In this document: one piece after another, positions 10,539 through 19,929 of the stretch | How the letters are laid out: each line of letters starts with the position of its first letter | Position numbering within the stretch: the first letter of the stretch is position 1 | Source of the DNA: Albugo candida | Lineage: Eukaryota > Oomycota > Peronosporomycetes > Albuginales | NCBI GenBank assembly: GCA_040437565.1 | Contig: JBDOQK010000027.1 | Coordinates: 124,001 to 188,000, forward strand | DNA: 64,000 bases | Direction of reading: 5' to 3' | The notes under the pieces: model-generated | What the model saw: only the letters and a program-made list of their open reading frames with translations | Databases searched by the model: none | What the model was told of the DNA's origin: nothing | Program-made: the position numbers and the translations under genes

Positions 10539-11209
10539 GAAGCACAACTTGGGATATAACATTCCCAAAACTCCTATTTGTATAAAATCCGATATTAGGC
10601 ATTGTGGTGCATGATGTTTATCTCGCGTTGCTTAGGTCAAATTATAAATAATTTCAACGTCGTATGCCAATTTCTCGCATTCTCTCTTGTTACATGCACT
10701 GATCGTATCCGTAAGTGATATCATTCCAAATTTACTACAGGTACGAGAGTAACAGTAAGGTTTGTGATGAACGAAGCGATCGAAGATGCTACCGAGGCAC
10801 AGACTGGTGTTAGACATTGTACCGAGAGATAAGAACGTTGTAGACAAAGGGTTGTGTATTGGCGAAGAAAACTATGCAGAAGTGGCTTTAAGTGAGTGAC
10901 CGTGTCATATCTGTTCATTTCTTTACATCGTGCTGAGCAAATTCCATATTCGGAAGTAAGTCTTAGAACTGGGAAAGTCAAATTGCCCCACAAGACATTT
11001 ACCCACTTGTCAATTGATACCGCTTTAAATGTTATTTAAATGTTATTAGAAGACTCAGCATCTATCCATCAAGTCGGAGTCTTATTTCAGATCTTTTTTA
11101 TTGAATGTATACATATTTTAAGCGCAAGGAGAGAGAGACAGAAGTGTGCGATAATGCATTGTGTTAAAAAGTAAATTACAATTATACTCGCTACAATTGC
11201 ATTATTTTT
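10539..11209. other. Intergenic stretch, nothing recognised
   Basis: Short frames of 71 and 90 codons occur on the minus strand, but they show no family motif, no plausible splice partners and skewed composition. I see no RNA gene or repeat here. Confidence 0.5.
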
Positions 11210-12665
11210 CTAATAGCTACGTCTTCCTTGCAGCAACCGATCCAGCTGGGTCCGAAGCTTTTGATTGTCGTAAGCAAGTTCTACCAGCTTTGCTCTAGAC
11301 GTTTCACTTCACGAGAATCTTCAAAGAACTGGCATTCTTTCGTAAAAATGAGCTGCTGGGTGATGAGCCACGACACATTCTTGTCCACATTGAATACTTG
11401 AACTTCCGGTATTGTCGTAATGAGGACGAGTGCCGGAGGTTTGGGATGGAATCGACCAAGTAGGATTTGATACAGCAATATTCGGGCCACGTCCTGCTGG
11501 GTGATGAGCCACCGCACATTCGTTTCGAACTTGATTACTTGAAGGTCCGGTGTTGTCGTAATGAGAACGAGTACAGGAGGCTTTGGACGGGGTGGACCAA
11601 GTAGTATCTGACTTCGCATTTTTCGGGACATGTGCTGGTGAGTGATGAGCCGCCGCATTTCTAACACTTCTCTATCGACCTTGATTATTTGAACTCCCAA
11701 TAATGCCGCAATGAGGAGGAGTGTCGGAATCTTCGTACGGAGTCGGACAAGTAAGTTTTGGAACCGTGATATTCGGTAGTGTGGTGCTGCCGTAATGAGG
11801 GCGAGACCCCGAGGCTTGGCTCGAGGTGTACCGAGTAAATTCTTCTTTCCCGCCCTTTTGGGATATGTACTGGCGGGTGATGAGACACCGCACATGCATC
11901 TCAATCTTGCTTCTTTGGATTCTTGACCTTGGCGTAATCAGAGCTGATGGCGAAATTGTTGGACGGAGATAGTAAAGTAGAACCTTTGAATCTAGAAATG
12001 TGCGCGTGGGTAATGAGCCACCGCACACTCCATCTTCAATTCTTCACGTCCAACTATTTCTTCCTCCATAACTGCTTCGTATGCTCCATGCTGTTTTCTC
12101 GAATTTATCGCTTCTTCATTGAGGTGGCGATTACATACTGTAATTTTGCTTGTTTTCGTTCAGTTTTGTCAGAGCACGGTCGCGATCCACCTTTAGCTTC
12201 AATTCCTTGTCATAGAGATATCGCATCTCATCATCCGAATCTCCACAGCTTGATCGTAATGAGTCGATTGGCATCATCGTATTGGACAATCTGTTGCTGA
12301 CTTCGTCCGACGTTCGGACTAGCTCTGCATTCCTCCTTCGCAAAATAAGAGCATTCGGCGAGCATTGCCAGTTTTTCTTGTCGAGGAGTAGCAGCTCCAG
12401 TCTCACACATAGAGTAGCCTCCACCGACACGCCTCTTGTATGTCAGCGTCATTGCACTGCTTCTTGGTATTCCAGAGGCTGAATGTTTCATTCTTCTTTG
12501 AGCTGATGAGGTGAAAATCGCCAGAATAGAAGGAAAGTGAGGAGGACTCATACACATTCTGAGCTTTGCTAGTTTCTTGACAAGATTGTGCGATGCTTTA
12601 TGCGCCTCAACAGAAGAGAAGAGCTGAGTGGAAACCAATGCACCGACGCGGGTGAAGTTGCACAA
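11210..12665 (-). CDS. Probable spliced gene with a coiled-coil C-terminus (exon structure uncertain)
   Basis: The last exon is probably 11210..11294 (acceptor gtctag), encoding a heptad-like AKLVELAYDNQKLRTQLDRL and ending in GRRSY. It joins in phase to an upstream exon ending near 12135, which encodes DDEMRYLYDKELKLKVDRDR followed by ALTKLNEN, also a coiled coil. The donor could be gtaatc at 12134 or gtatgt at 12138. The intron would be about 840 bases, far longer than others in the window, and holds a 141-bp minisatellite. Further upstream (to 12665) the minus strand has a 144-codon frame including TPRQEKLAMLAECSYF, but it lies in another phase and the junction was not resolved. No family recognised. 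The coding status of the upstream part is doubtful. Confidence 0.35.
11320..12040. repeat. Degenerate minisatellite, about 141-bp unit
   Basis: The motif tgatgagccaccgcac (with changes) recurs at 11361, 11502, 11643, 11878 and 12011. The first three are exactly 141 bases apart, and the later ones are at 235 and 133, where units have lost or gained bases. Each unit also holds a gtcgtaatgaggacgag-like block and an accaagtag block. On the minus strand the regular part can be read as 47-residue repeats (ILLG...PKPP.LVLITT), but later units change frame, so a coding role is doubtful. It sits in the putative large intron of the gene above. Confidence 0.75.
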
Positions 12666-12779
12666 GGTGCAGTCGTTGTGTTACAAACATCGGGAATAGA
12701 TTCTCATGTCGAGCTTTCAGGAATGCTCATGATTCAGCATTAGACGCTGGGATTTCGTAGTTTAAATGATAGCGAGGTT

Positions 12780-13720
12780 GATGGTCACCTTGACATCTGA
12801 GTCAAAATAATCTATATTTAGGCCAGANNNNNNNNNNNNNNNNNNNNNNNNNNNNNNNNNNNNNNNNNNNNNNNNNNNNNNNNNNNNNNNNNNNNNNNNN
12901 NNNNNNNNNNNNNNNNNNNNNNNNNNNCTCTCAAGTGTGACGATAGAGTCCGCAAAGGACGTGTACAGCATTGCGTGAAGATGAGCATGAATGATTGGAA
13001 ATTCGTGCAATAGCATTGCTGAGGATGATGTGTAGATACGTATCGTCTTGCTGTCACCGTACGCTACCGCAAAGCACTCTTGAATCGCATTGCGAGATAC
13101 ATTAACGACGAAACGCGCTTCAGAATCATGTACTGGGCTTTTAAGAATATGAGCACGTAAAAACAAAGATTTCATTGCATGAATATAGAGTTATTACACG
13201 GACTGATCAGATCAAGCCAAGCCATTATTTAACAAAGTCGAATGTTCTCATCAATAACGCTTGCCTCCTTTTCTATACTCTTTAGAGGCTTTCACGAGTT
13301 GGTGTACTTGAGAGCAGATGCACATGCGTGAAACGTGCGCACTTGGCCATTCACGTCCATACTACAGACAGTATTGCTCAGGAGGTCCCATTGAGACGCT
13401 TTAAGATGATGCGGTAAACCAACTATTAAAGCGTATTGTTGGTTGAGAGTTGACATTGCTTTGGTTTGAATAATTGGATATCGCAGCATATGACTGACAC
13501 CGACTGCGCTCCTTTCAGTTTTTGGTGCGATCAAATATAGTAACCTGTTGCATTTCATCGAATACCGCGCTGAAAGTGTGATAACAAGCCTTCCTATAAT
13601 ATTTCTGGTTCAGATTCCATTGATAAACTCACAGTAGAGGTGAGCGTTAGTTCATTGATTGTATCGAGTGGGTCATATGATTGCACTGGATATAGTAGTC
13701 ATAACAATTGCTCTGATACC
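12780..13720 (-). CDS. Probable multi-exon propeller-like (WD40-like) protein, interrupted by a gap
   Basis: Several minus-strand blocks look coding. Near 13620-13670 is SYDPLDTINELTLTST. It joins by an intron (gtttat...tattatag) to RLVITLSARYSMKCNRLLYL and continues to VCSMDVNGQVRTFHAC (about 13300). A later block at 12928-13175 has ECFAVAYGDSKTIRIYTSSS and LLHEFPIIHAHLHAMLYTSF, then runs into the 100-N gap at 12828. Phrases such as SKTIRIYTSS and DVNGQVRTFHA resemble beta-propeller strands. No family was named, and start, stop and exact exons are unknown. A stop follows the gap at about 12764. Confidence 0.35.
12828..12927. other. Assembly gap (100 N)
   Basis: One hundred N. The two flanks share no sequence that I can see, unlike most other gaps in this window, so real sequence is probably missing here. 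The gap interrupts the propeller-like gene. Confidence 0.95.
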
Positions 13721-13959
13721 CCTCAAACGACCTGACTAATACCCGATTGGCTGACTCCATACTTTTGTTGAAGACGCGATGTGTTATGTAGAAGGCCATG
13801 TACATAGATAGTAGAAGCATGAAAACAGCAGTTCGACACAACGATCAAAGGCCCTAGAAGATAATAATTTATCAGTATAACTGTCGGCCGAAGCGAGAGT
13901 ACTGATTATCACCAATTACCTTTGCTACCGAAGACAAACAGAGCCATTACGAAGTGTTC

Positions 13960-14636
13960 GACCGCATCGATTAGAAGCCATCTAGCGAAGTCGATGCGAC
14001 ATCAGCAGCATGGGAATTCAACGACCATGTTTCGAAAAGGATCAATTCGTAATATTACCCCTGCATCTCCAGACACCTTCAAAGACCGTATTGTGAGTAC
14101 GAAGTGAGAAGAAAATCGATAGAGTATGTACAATGTCTGATACATCGACAAAGACCAAGCAATTAGTGTCAACTCCGTCGAACCTATATCTACAAATCTA
14201 CCCAAAAGACGAGCTAGAAATTTATTGGATCGTTTAAGAACGCACATATGTATGCAACAAGTGAACTGTTGATGAGAATCGCCAAATATGGCCTCTTTCA
14301 GCGAGAAGAAAATAATTGGATGAGGACAAGAGATACTAAAACATTCGACTTGGTGTATATCCTCTCGGATGCTGAACTATTCTGCTACCACACGCCAAAA
14401 GTACTAAGTGCCTTGCCACTAAAAACGCAATGTGAAATGCGCGGACATTTCGAATTGTACAAGTGATAAAATGATACGGTTGCTTTGAACTGTGATAACG
14501 CATTTGCGCGGTCTTTCCACCGAAATGATAAGGTTTTAGAATTTAGTACAGGTAAGCTTCGTGATGTACACCCACATGACCGCAAAAGTCATTTTATCTT
14601 GCCCAAGAGCATATTTCCAATGAACGTAGGTACAAA
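13960..14636 (+). CDS. Probable multi-exon gene with a PH-like domain (partial model)
   Basis: The first block (to about 14095) reads MFRKGSIRNITPASPDTFKD. A donor (gtgagt or gtacga) joins it across about 60 bases to QAISVNSVEPISTNLPKRRA and LLDRLRTHICMQQ. A short intron of about 41 bases (gtgaac...ctttcag) then leads to NNWMRTRDTKTFDLVYILSD and AELFCYHTPKVLSALPLK, which has the strand pattern of a PH domain (basic start, YILSD turn, LPL strand). A possible last exon (14488..14636) encodes KVLEFSTGKLRDVHPHDRK and ends at TAG. Start and last junction are unresolved. It may be a RhoGEF or other PH adaptor, but this is not established. Confidence 0.4.
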
Positions 14637-14691
14637 GTAGTCATTTATATGTATATATTATAGAACAGATATTTACGAGTATTTCATCCAG

Positions 14692-16950
14692 CTATAATGC
14701 CCACAAACAAGATCCGAAACTTAATGCCACTAAAAATATCTTTGTTCGCGGCATATTTCCTTTGTTCGACTTCAAGTTTGCTGTTTCAGTAACGCCATCC
14801 TTCTTACCGTTGTTTTCTCCACATGATTCTCCACTTCCACAATCAGACGATGTTTCAGCTTTTTCATCCTTATCGAAAGCTATGTCGTTCAAATCATTTT
14901 CCGCGGACTTATCTTTTGCTTCACTTTCAGAGGATCCACTCGCTTCAGACGATGAGCTGTTCTTGGGTGTCCCTAGCCTTTTCTTCGTCACCTTGGTAGC
15001 CATCTGATTCGGCTTGGTATTTGGACATTGAAGCCGAGCGGCTGCTGGACATTTGATGCTTCCAGAACCTTCACTAGCCCAGGTGAATGCACTCAGCTTG
15101 GGAAAAGCTGCCGGGCATTCAGACGTTTGCTGCCGATTTGCCTCGATTGAGAACGAATCAAAATTCGGCTCACTGCTTGTATCGGTTGATTTGTATGCGT
15201 CTGCAAGAAACTCAAAATTGGGCATCTCATTATATACGCAAGGGACATTTATATCGTCGCAATTGGCCGGAGAAAAATATCCCAGTCCATAGTTTTGTGG
15301 TCCAAACTTGGTGAAAGGATATGGAGAAGTTGATCGTGCATTTGCCATTTCGGTATTATACTCAAACACGAAACCACCATTCAAAACTTTCGTGTATGGG
15401 TCCATGTTCATGAATTTTGCATCATGATGAGTGCGTTGTCCTTCGTATCCATTTACGCTCGGAAAGGCTGGTGACAAGCATCCAAACTCAGTAAGAATAA
15501 GAGGAACTGAATAGTTGAGAGTGCTGAGATCTTGAGCTAAATTGTTGAAGCCAGTAGCCAATTTCGGATCTGCAATGTCATCGCATTGAATATAAACGTT
15601 CAAGCCGTACCATTCGACATTTTCTAGATCATCTGACGGATCTGTTCGGCAATTATAATACTGAGCATTCTCTTTGCGATGCGTATCAGCCATAACTACC
15701 CCGACAGGGATTTGACGCATAGTAGGGCAAGACTTGATGTACGCACGCATGTCACGAATGAATTTTTTCTGACAAGGAGCATTCCATTCTGGGCCATTGC
15801 TTCCAACTCGATGATTGATTTCATTACCCCCGCTGAAACCAACAACGTTGTCGTATTTTGCAAAAGCCTGAATGATTCGCTCCCCTCTCTCCTTGTAGGA
15901 AGCTGTGTAACAGTCTGGAGCCTTTTTAGCTGTTATCTCGCATCCCTCACAGCTTGAGCCTAACTCCACCATGACGTAAATTCCTTNNNNNNNNNNNNNN
16001 NNNNNNNNNNNNNNNNNNNNNNNNNNNNNNNNNNNNNNNNNNNNNNNNNNNNNNNNNNNNNNNNNNNNNNNNNNNNNNNNNNNNNNTCCAAACTCAGTAA
16101 GAATAAGAGGAACTGAATAGTTGAGAGTGCTGAGATCTTGAGCTAAATTGTTAAAGCCAGTAGCCAATTTCGGATCTGCAATGTCATCGCATTGAATATA
16201 AACGTTCAAGCCGTACCATTCGACATTTTCTAGATCATCTGACGGATCTGTTCGGCAATTATAATACTGAGCATTCTCTTTGCGATGCGTATCAGCCATA
16301 ACTACCCCGACAGGGATTTGACGCATAGTAGGGCAAGACTTGATGTACGCACGCATGTCACGAATGAATTTTTTCTGACAAGGAGCATTCCATTCTGGGC
16401 CATTGCTTCCAACTCGATGATTGATTTCATTACCCCCGCTGAAACCAACAACGTTGTCGTATTTTGCAAAAGCCTGAATGATTCGCTCCCCTCTCTCCTT
16501 GTAGGAAGCTGTGTAACAGTCTGGAGCCTTTTTAGCTGTTATCTCGCATCCCTCACAGCTTGAGCCTAACTCCACCATGACGTAAATTCCTTCCGCTTGT
16601 AAGGCACACATGAAAGCATCGTGATCTTGGGTCGGGTCGACAGCATACAGACGGATAGAATTCGCTCCCAAAGCAGTGAATTTTGGCAAATCTCGCTGCC
16701 ACATATGGCTGTAATTGCTTGTGAAGAAGTCAAAGTTGTTGATATCCAAGCTGCCAGCATTCGGGCGCGGGTAATAGTTCACACCACTAAATGCGAAGTA
16801 ATCCCCTGAGACAGAATCGAAGAATCGATAACCTTTAACCACAAGCGGATTGGTGCTGGAAGCTGTCGTGTTTTCATCACCCGAAGTTGCAGCTGGATAC
16901 ATGGTCAATGCACCAGCTCCAAGAGCCAGCAATTGAGTATACTTGACCAT
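14692..16950 (-). CDS. GH72 beta-1,3-glucanosyltransferase, GPI-anchored (frame contains an assembly duplication)
   Basis: The product starts with a hydrophobic signal peptide and then matches the Gas1/Phr/Epd1 family: FFDSVSGDYFAFSGVNYYPRP, LGANSIRLYAVDP, then the acid/base Glu in GGNEINH (E175) and the nucleophile in LILTEFG (E286), with conserved paired cysteines. The C-terminus has a Ser/Glu/Asp-rich spacer and a final hydrophobic tail (KIFLVALSFGSCLWAL) typical of a GPI signal. The family cuts and religates beta-1,3-glucan chains at the cell wall. The listed frame reads 752 codons because a 506-base segment occurs on both sides of the gap (15481..15986 and 16087..16592); removing it leaves a normal-length product of about 550 residues. 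The duplicated 606 bases (segment plus N) happen to keep frame. Confidence 0.9.
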   Translation of the reverse strand: MVKYTQLLALGAGALTMYPAATSGDENTTASSTNPLVVKGYRFFDSVSGDYFAFSGVNYYPRPNAGSLDINNFDFFTSNYSHMWQRDLPKFTALGANSIRLYAVDPTQDHDAFMCALQAEGIYVMVELGSSCEGCEITAKKAPDCYTASYKERGERIIQAFAKYDNVVGFSGGNEINHRVGSNGPEWNAPCQKKFIRDMRAYIKSCPTMRQIPVGVVMADTHRKENAQYYNCRTDPSDDLENVEWYGLNVYIQCDDIADPKLATGFNNLAQDLSTLNYSVPLILTEFGXXXXXXXXXXXXXXXXXXXXXXXXXXXXXXXXXXGIYVMVELGSSCEGCEITAKKAPDCYTASYKERGERIIQAFAKYDNVVGFSGGNEINHRVGSNGPEWNAPCQKKFIRDMRAYIKSCPTMRQIPVGVVMADTHRKENAQYYNCRTDPSDDLENVEWYGLNVYIQCDDIADPKLATGFNNLAQDLSTLNYSVPLILTEFGCLSPAFPSVNGYEGQRTHHDAKFMNMDPYTKVLNGGFVFEYNTEMANARSTSPYPFTKFGPQNYGLGYFSPANCDDINVPCVYNEMPNFEFLADAYKSTDTSSEPNFDSFSIEANRQQTSECPAAFPKLSAFTWASEGSGSIKCPAAARLQCPNTKPNQMATKVTKKRLGTPKNSSSSEASGSSESEAKDKSAENDLNDIAFDKDEKAETSSDCGSGESCGENNGKKDGVTETANLKSNKGNMPRTKIFLVALSFGSCLWAL
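15481..16592. repeat. Gap at 15987..16086 with redundant 506-bp flanks
   Basis: Bases 15481..15986 and 16087..16592 are the same sequence with a single difference seen (g at 15547, a at 16153). The second copy flows into the rest of the GH72 gene, so the first gene half and second half overlap by 506 bases. This is best explained by two contig ends, perhaps two haplotypes, placed side by side without merging. Confidence 0.9.
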
Positions 16951-17258
16951 GCTTTGATGTACGCTACTTGTGAGGCGTAAGCTGGGTGAATGAAAATGAA
17001 AAGTGGCTACTGTAGCCTATCCAGAGGTGACCGTTTCCGGGCTCTGGATACTCCATCATATATTTCGCGAAACGATCCTATATATATTGCATTTTGCTGA
17101 AATTAGACCTACAAATGCATTTCCAGACGCAAGTTTCGTAACGCTGACATGATGTAACAGACAAATTAACGAAGTCGATTATCCGCGTTGAACAATCGTA
17201 GTCAGACCATCCGACCAAAAATCCATATACGACAACATATTATTTATATTCACGACAT
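16951..17258. other. Intergenic region between GH5 (17259) and GH72 start (16950)
   Basis: This 308-base stretch lies upstream of the GH72 ATG and downstream of the GH5 stop, both on the minus strand. It should hold the GH72 promoter and the GH5 3' end. No specific motif could be assigned. Confidence 0.4.
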
Positions 17259-18404
17259 TTATACACTCAACATGTTACTACGCATCAAAGCACGCATTGA
17301 CCACCCGGTGCGGATCCCACGACCATCGTCCGAGTGGCGCCATGACCAAAAGAAATACCCACCACGAGCTGTTTTGAAGGACTGTAGCATCGTTTGACCA
17401 AAGTTTTTGTATTCAGAAATATCGTTGAATGGGGCAGACTGCTCATGGGTGCCCATGCTCCATTCACTGATAGTTAGCGGATTACCTTGCCAGTTACGAA
17501 CGGCATTTTCATAATTTGCGGCTGCCTGTATTATTTGACCTTCCGTTTTACCTTCATAACCCCATTTGTAATATGGATGCCACTCATGCCACACATTTGG
17601 TGCATTTTTCATAAAGTCTTCATAATATGGACTACGCTGTTCGCTCAACATCGGAGCGGTCACCAACACGCACGTATTTCCTGATGCTCGGATCATATTC
17701 AATGTTCGTGTGAAATAGCTTCGAACCACGTCTGGTTTGGTCGGGTATTCAGGCTCATTCATCATTCCCAATCCCAAAAATGCAGGAGAATTTTTGTACC
17801 TGTCGGCCAAAAAAGTAGCAACTTCTATCGAGTTTTCAACGTTAGAAGGGTTATCACTCCATTGAGCTTTACCCTGAACAGGTGTAGCGCTGTGATCTCT
17901 TCCATTTTGTGAGCCTCGATGTGCATGAAAGCTTATGAGTACAGCGACATTGTGTTTGTTGGCCCAATTGAAGATCAAATTGTCCAAATACTTGAGTCCT
18001 CCCGGTGCAAATATAGAAGGCTTGGCGTCGGAGTCTTTTATCCAATATCCCACTGGGACACGAACACAATTGAGACCACGACCTGACAACTCTCTAATAT
18101 CTTCCTCAGTTATCCATGTGGCCCGATGCTCTTCAAATCGACCATCTCCTTTGTCGTGCCCCAAAAAGTTCATTGTTGCATGTTCTCCTTGCAGACGGAT
18201 AGCTTCTGGTACATCTTTCCAAATCACCGAGTCGTATGTCATCCAGTATTCCGCTACGAGCCATCCTCCAAGGTTGACGCCTTTTACAGCAACGCTGCCC
18301 CGGCGAATGGCTTCCTGTATATGTTGTCCATTTACATCTGCACAATTGAAGCAGAAGATGGTCCATACGAGTGATGTGAACTTGAACCGAGTCATCCTCA
18401 TCAT
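17259..18404 (-). CDS. Secreted GH5 exo-beta-1,3-glucanase-like enzyme
   Basis: 381 residues without introns. A signal peptide (FKFTSLVWTIFCFNCADVNG) leads into the GH5 exo-1,3-beta-glucanase signature KGVNLGGWLVAEYWMT. Also present are NCVRVPVGYW, the acid/base in MNEPE (E217), HEWHPYY, the nucleophile in TISEWS (E314) and the C-terminal FFWSWRH. By family it releases glucose from beta-1,3-glucan in the wall or from host callose. I use the first ATG (18404); the frame extends one TTG codon further. It lies directly upstream of, and on the same strand as, the GH72 gene, so the two form a small glucan-processing pair. No GPI tail is present, so it is likely soluble. Confidence 0.9.
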   Translation of the reverse strand: MMRMTRFKFTSLVWTIFCFNCADVNGQHIQEAIRRGSVAVKGVNLGGWLVAEYWMTYDSVIWKDVPEAIRLQGEHATMNFLGHDKGDGRFEEHRATWITEEDIRELSGRGLNCVRVPVGYWIKDSDAKPSIFAPGGLKYLDNLIFNWANKHNVAVLISFHAHRGSQNGRDHSATPVQGKAQWSDNPSNVENSIEVATFLADRYKNSPAFLGLGMMNEPEYPTKPDVVRSYFTRTLNMIRASGNTCVLVTAPMLSEQRSPYYEDFMKNAPNVWHEWHPYYKWGYEGKTEGQIIQAAANYENAVRNWQGNPLTISEWSMGTHEQSAPFNDISEYKNFGQTMLQSFKTARGGYFFWSWRHSDDGRGIRTGWSMRALMRSNMLSV

Positions 18405-19459
18405 CAAGATATCTCAAGAATGAGAACTATAATAGTCTTTGCGAAAATCTTGATCATGCGAAAAATCCTGGAATTAGCTTCTATCTTGCTGGACCATAGT
18501 TGACAGGTGATCTGAATGGATTTTTCTTTGGAAGGATTTTGTCCAACCGTCAGAGCTTACCGAACAACGTTGGACAAACTTTACGCAACCCAGCTTTCTG
18601 AATGGCTTGGTTGACGACAGAAGCGTGGAGGAAATCTGTATTTTAGTATTGCCAATCGTTTTTGAGCTAATTTTGTCGTGAGGAATAGTGGGTTGACTCC
18701 AGTAATTTGGCTGTGACTTGGACGTTATGTGCATGTTACTACAGCTGCGATGAAATGGGACAGGTGTTAAAGAACACGGGGCTTCGAGCATTTAGTTGAA
18801 GTCTCCGAGAAAATGTTTCGCAAAAGAATCAAGTAAAGCGACATGTCAAATTAAGGGTTGATACTCTACCCGTGGCAATCCAGATACACTGGAGTGATAG
18901 GTTGATAACTGCACTCGAATTTTAACGTTGCATCAAATTCGTGCTTCGTGTATAAGGAATGCCGCAAACTCTATCAGAAAAGTCAGCGTTTGGATGATAT
19001 TTGGCACAACACATTCCGTCAATCGGTCATTTGTAACGTTTTTTGAGCGAATGCAGTACAACTATGAACTATTGATTTTGTCGTCCAAATCGCAGGTCCG
19101 AAATGAATACCGCTGCAGTCACTATTCCATTGAGGCAAACATGTGATTGAGGAAGGTGTTTGTTTGTATGATGAATATTTAGCTCTTGTCCCTCATTTGT
19201 AAAGATCTGTGCGTAACATGGCCATACTCTAACGCTTAGAGTAGTCTTCTTACGGAGTAGTAACTAAAGCAGCGACGTGATGGATGCGTTACTGTACCAG
19301 GATTTCTGTCGCAATTTTAGCTCTCATTAGCATAAGTTTATGGTTTGATAATTTACTTTTGCTCGCAAACATATCATATTACTGATCGGCTGGTACTAGG
19401 TAAAAGGATGCGATCAAATACGTATGGCACTTGTGACCATTACACTGCAACACATCTAT
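18405..19459. other. Intergenic stretch, nothing recognised
   Basis: Only short frames without family motifs or splice support occur here (for example 105 codons on the minus strand at 18474..18791). It lies between the GH5 start and the PH-CLU gene and may hold promoters for both. Confidence 0.45.
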
Positions 19460-19929
19460 TGTGTTATCCTTTTCGAAACTATTTCCATGCGAGGGTCGTA
19501 AACATCCCGCAAATTTAATTAACAATAATATCTATAAGCTGGCCTTCCCAACCAGTCGCACCCGTGATGGCTTCTATCCGTCGTGCCCACTCTCATAGAA
19601 ATCATGCGTCCGATCGTTTCATAATCGTAATATTAATGTACCAGNNNNNNNNNNNNNNNNNNNNNNNNNNNNNNNNNNNNNNNNNNNNNNNNNNNNNNNN
19701 NNNNNNNNNNNNNNNNNNNNNNNNNNNNNNNNNNNNNNNNNNNNTGTGTTATCCTTTTCGAAACTATTTCCATGCGAGGGTCGTAAACATCCCGCAAATT
19801 TAATTAACAATAATATCTATAAGCTGGCCTTCCCAACCAGTCGCACCCGTGATGGCTTCTATACGTCGTGCCCACTCTCATAGAAATCATGCGTCCGATC
19901 GTTTCATAATCGTAATATTAATGTACCAG
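19460..19929. repeat. Gap at 19645..19744 with redundant 185-bp flanks
   Basis: Bases 19460..19644 recur as 19745..19929 with one substitution seen (tctatccgtc versus tctatacgtc). The second copy runs into the PH-CLU coding start. It is the same type of unmerged overlap as the other redundant gaps. Confidence 0.9.

Noticed and set aside
11281-11904. A 207-residue repeat protein on the minus strand
   Set aside because: Later repeat units shift frame, the frame starts inside the array, and the downstream exon splices better if the array is intronic.
14692-16950. A GH72 protein with a genuinely duplicated catalytic domain
   Set aside because: The second copy is identical at nucleotide level apart from one base and lies exactly across a 100-N gap, so an unmerged overlap is far more likely.
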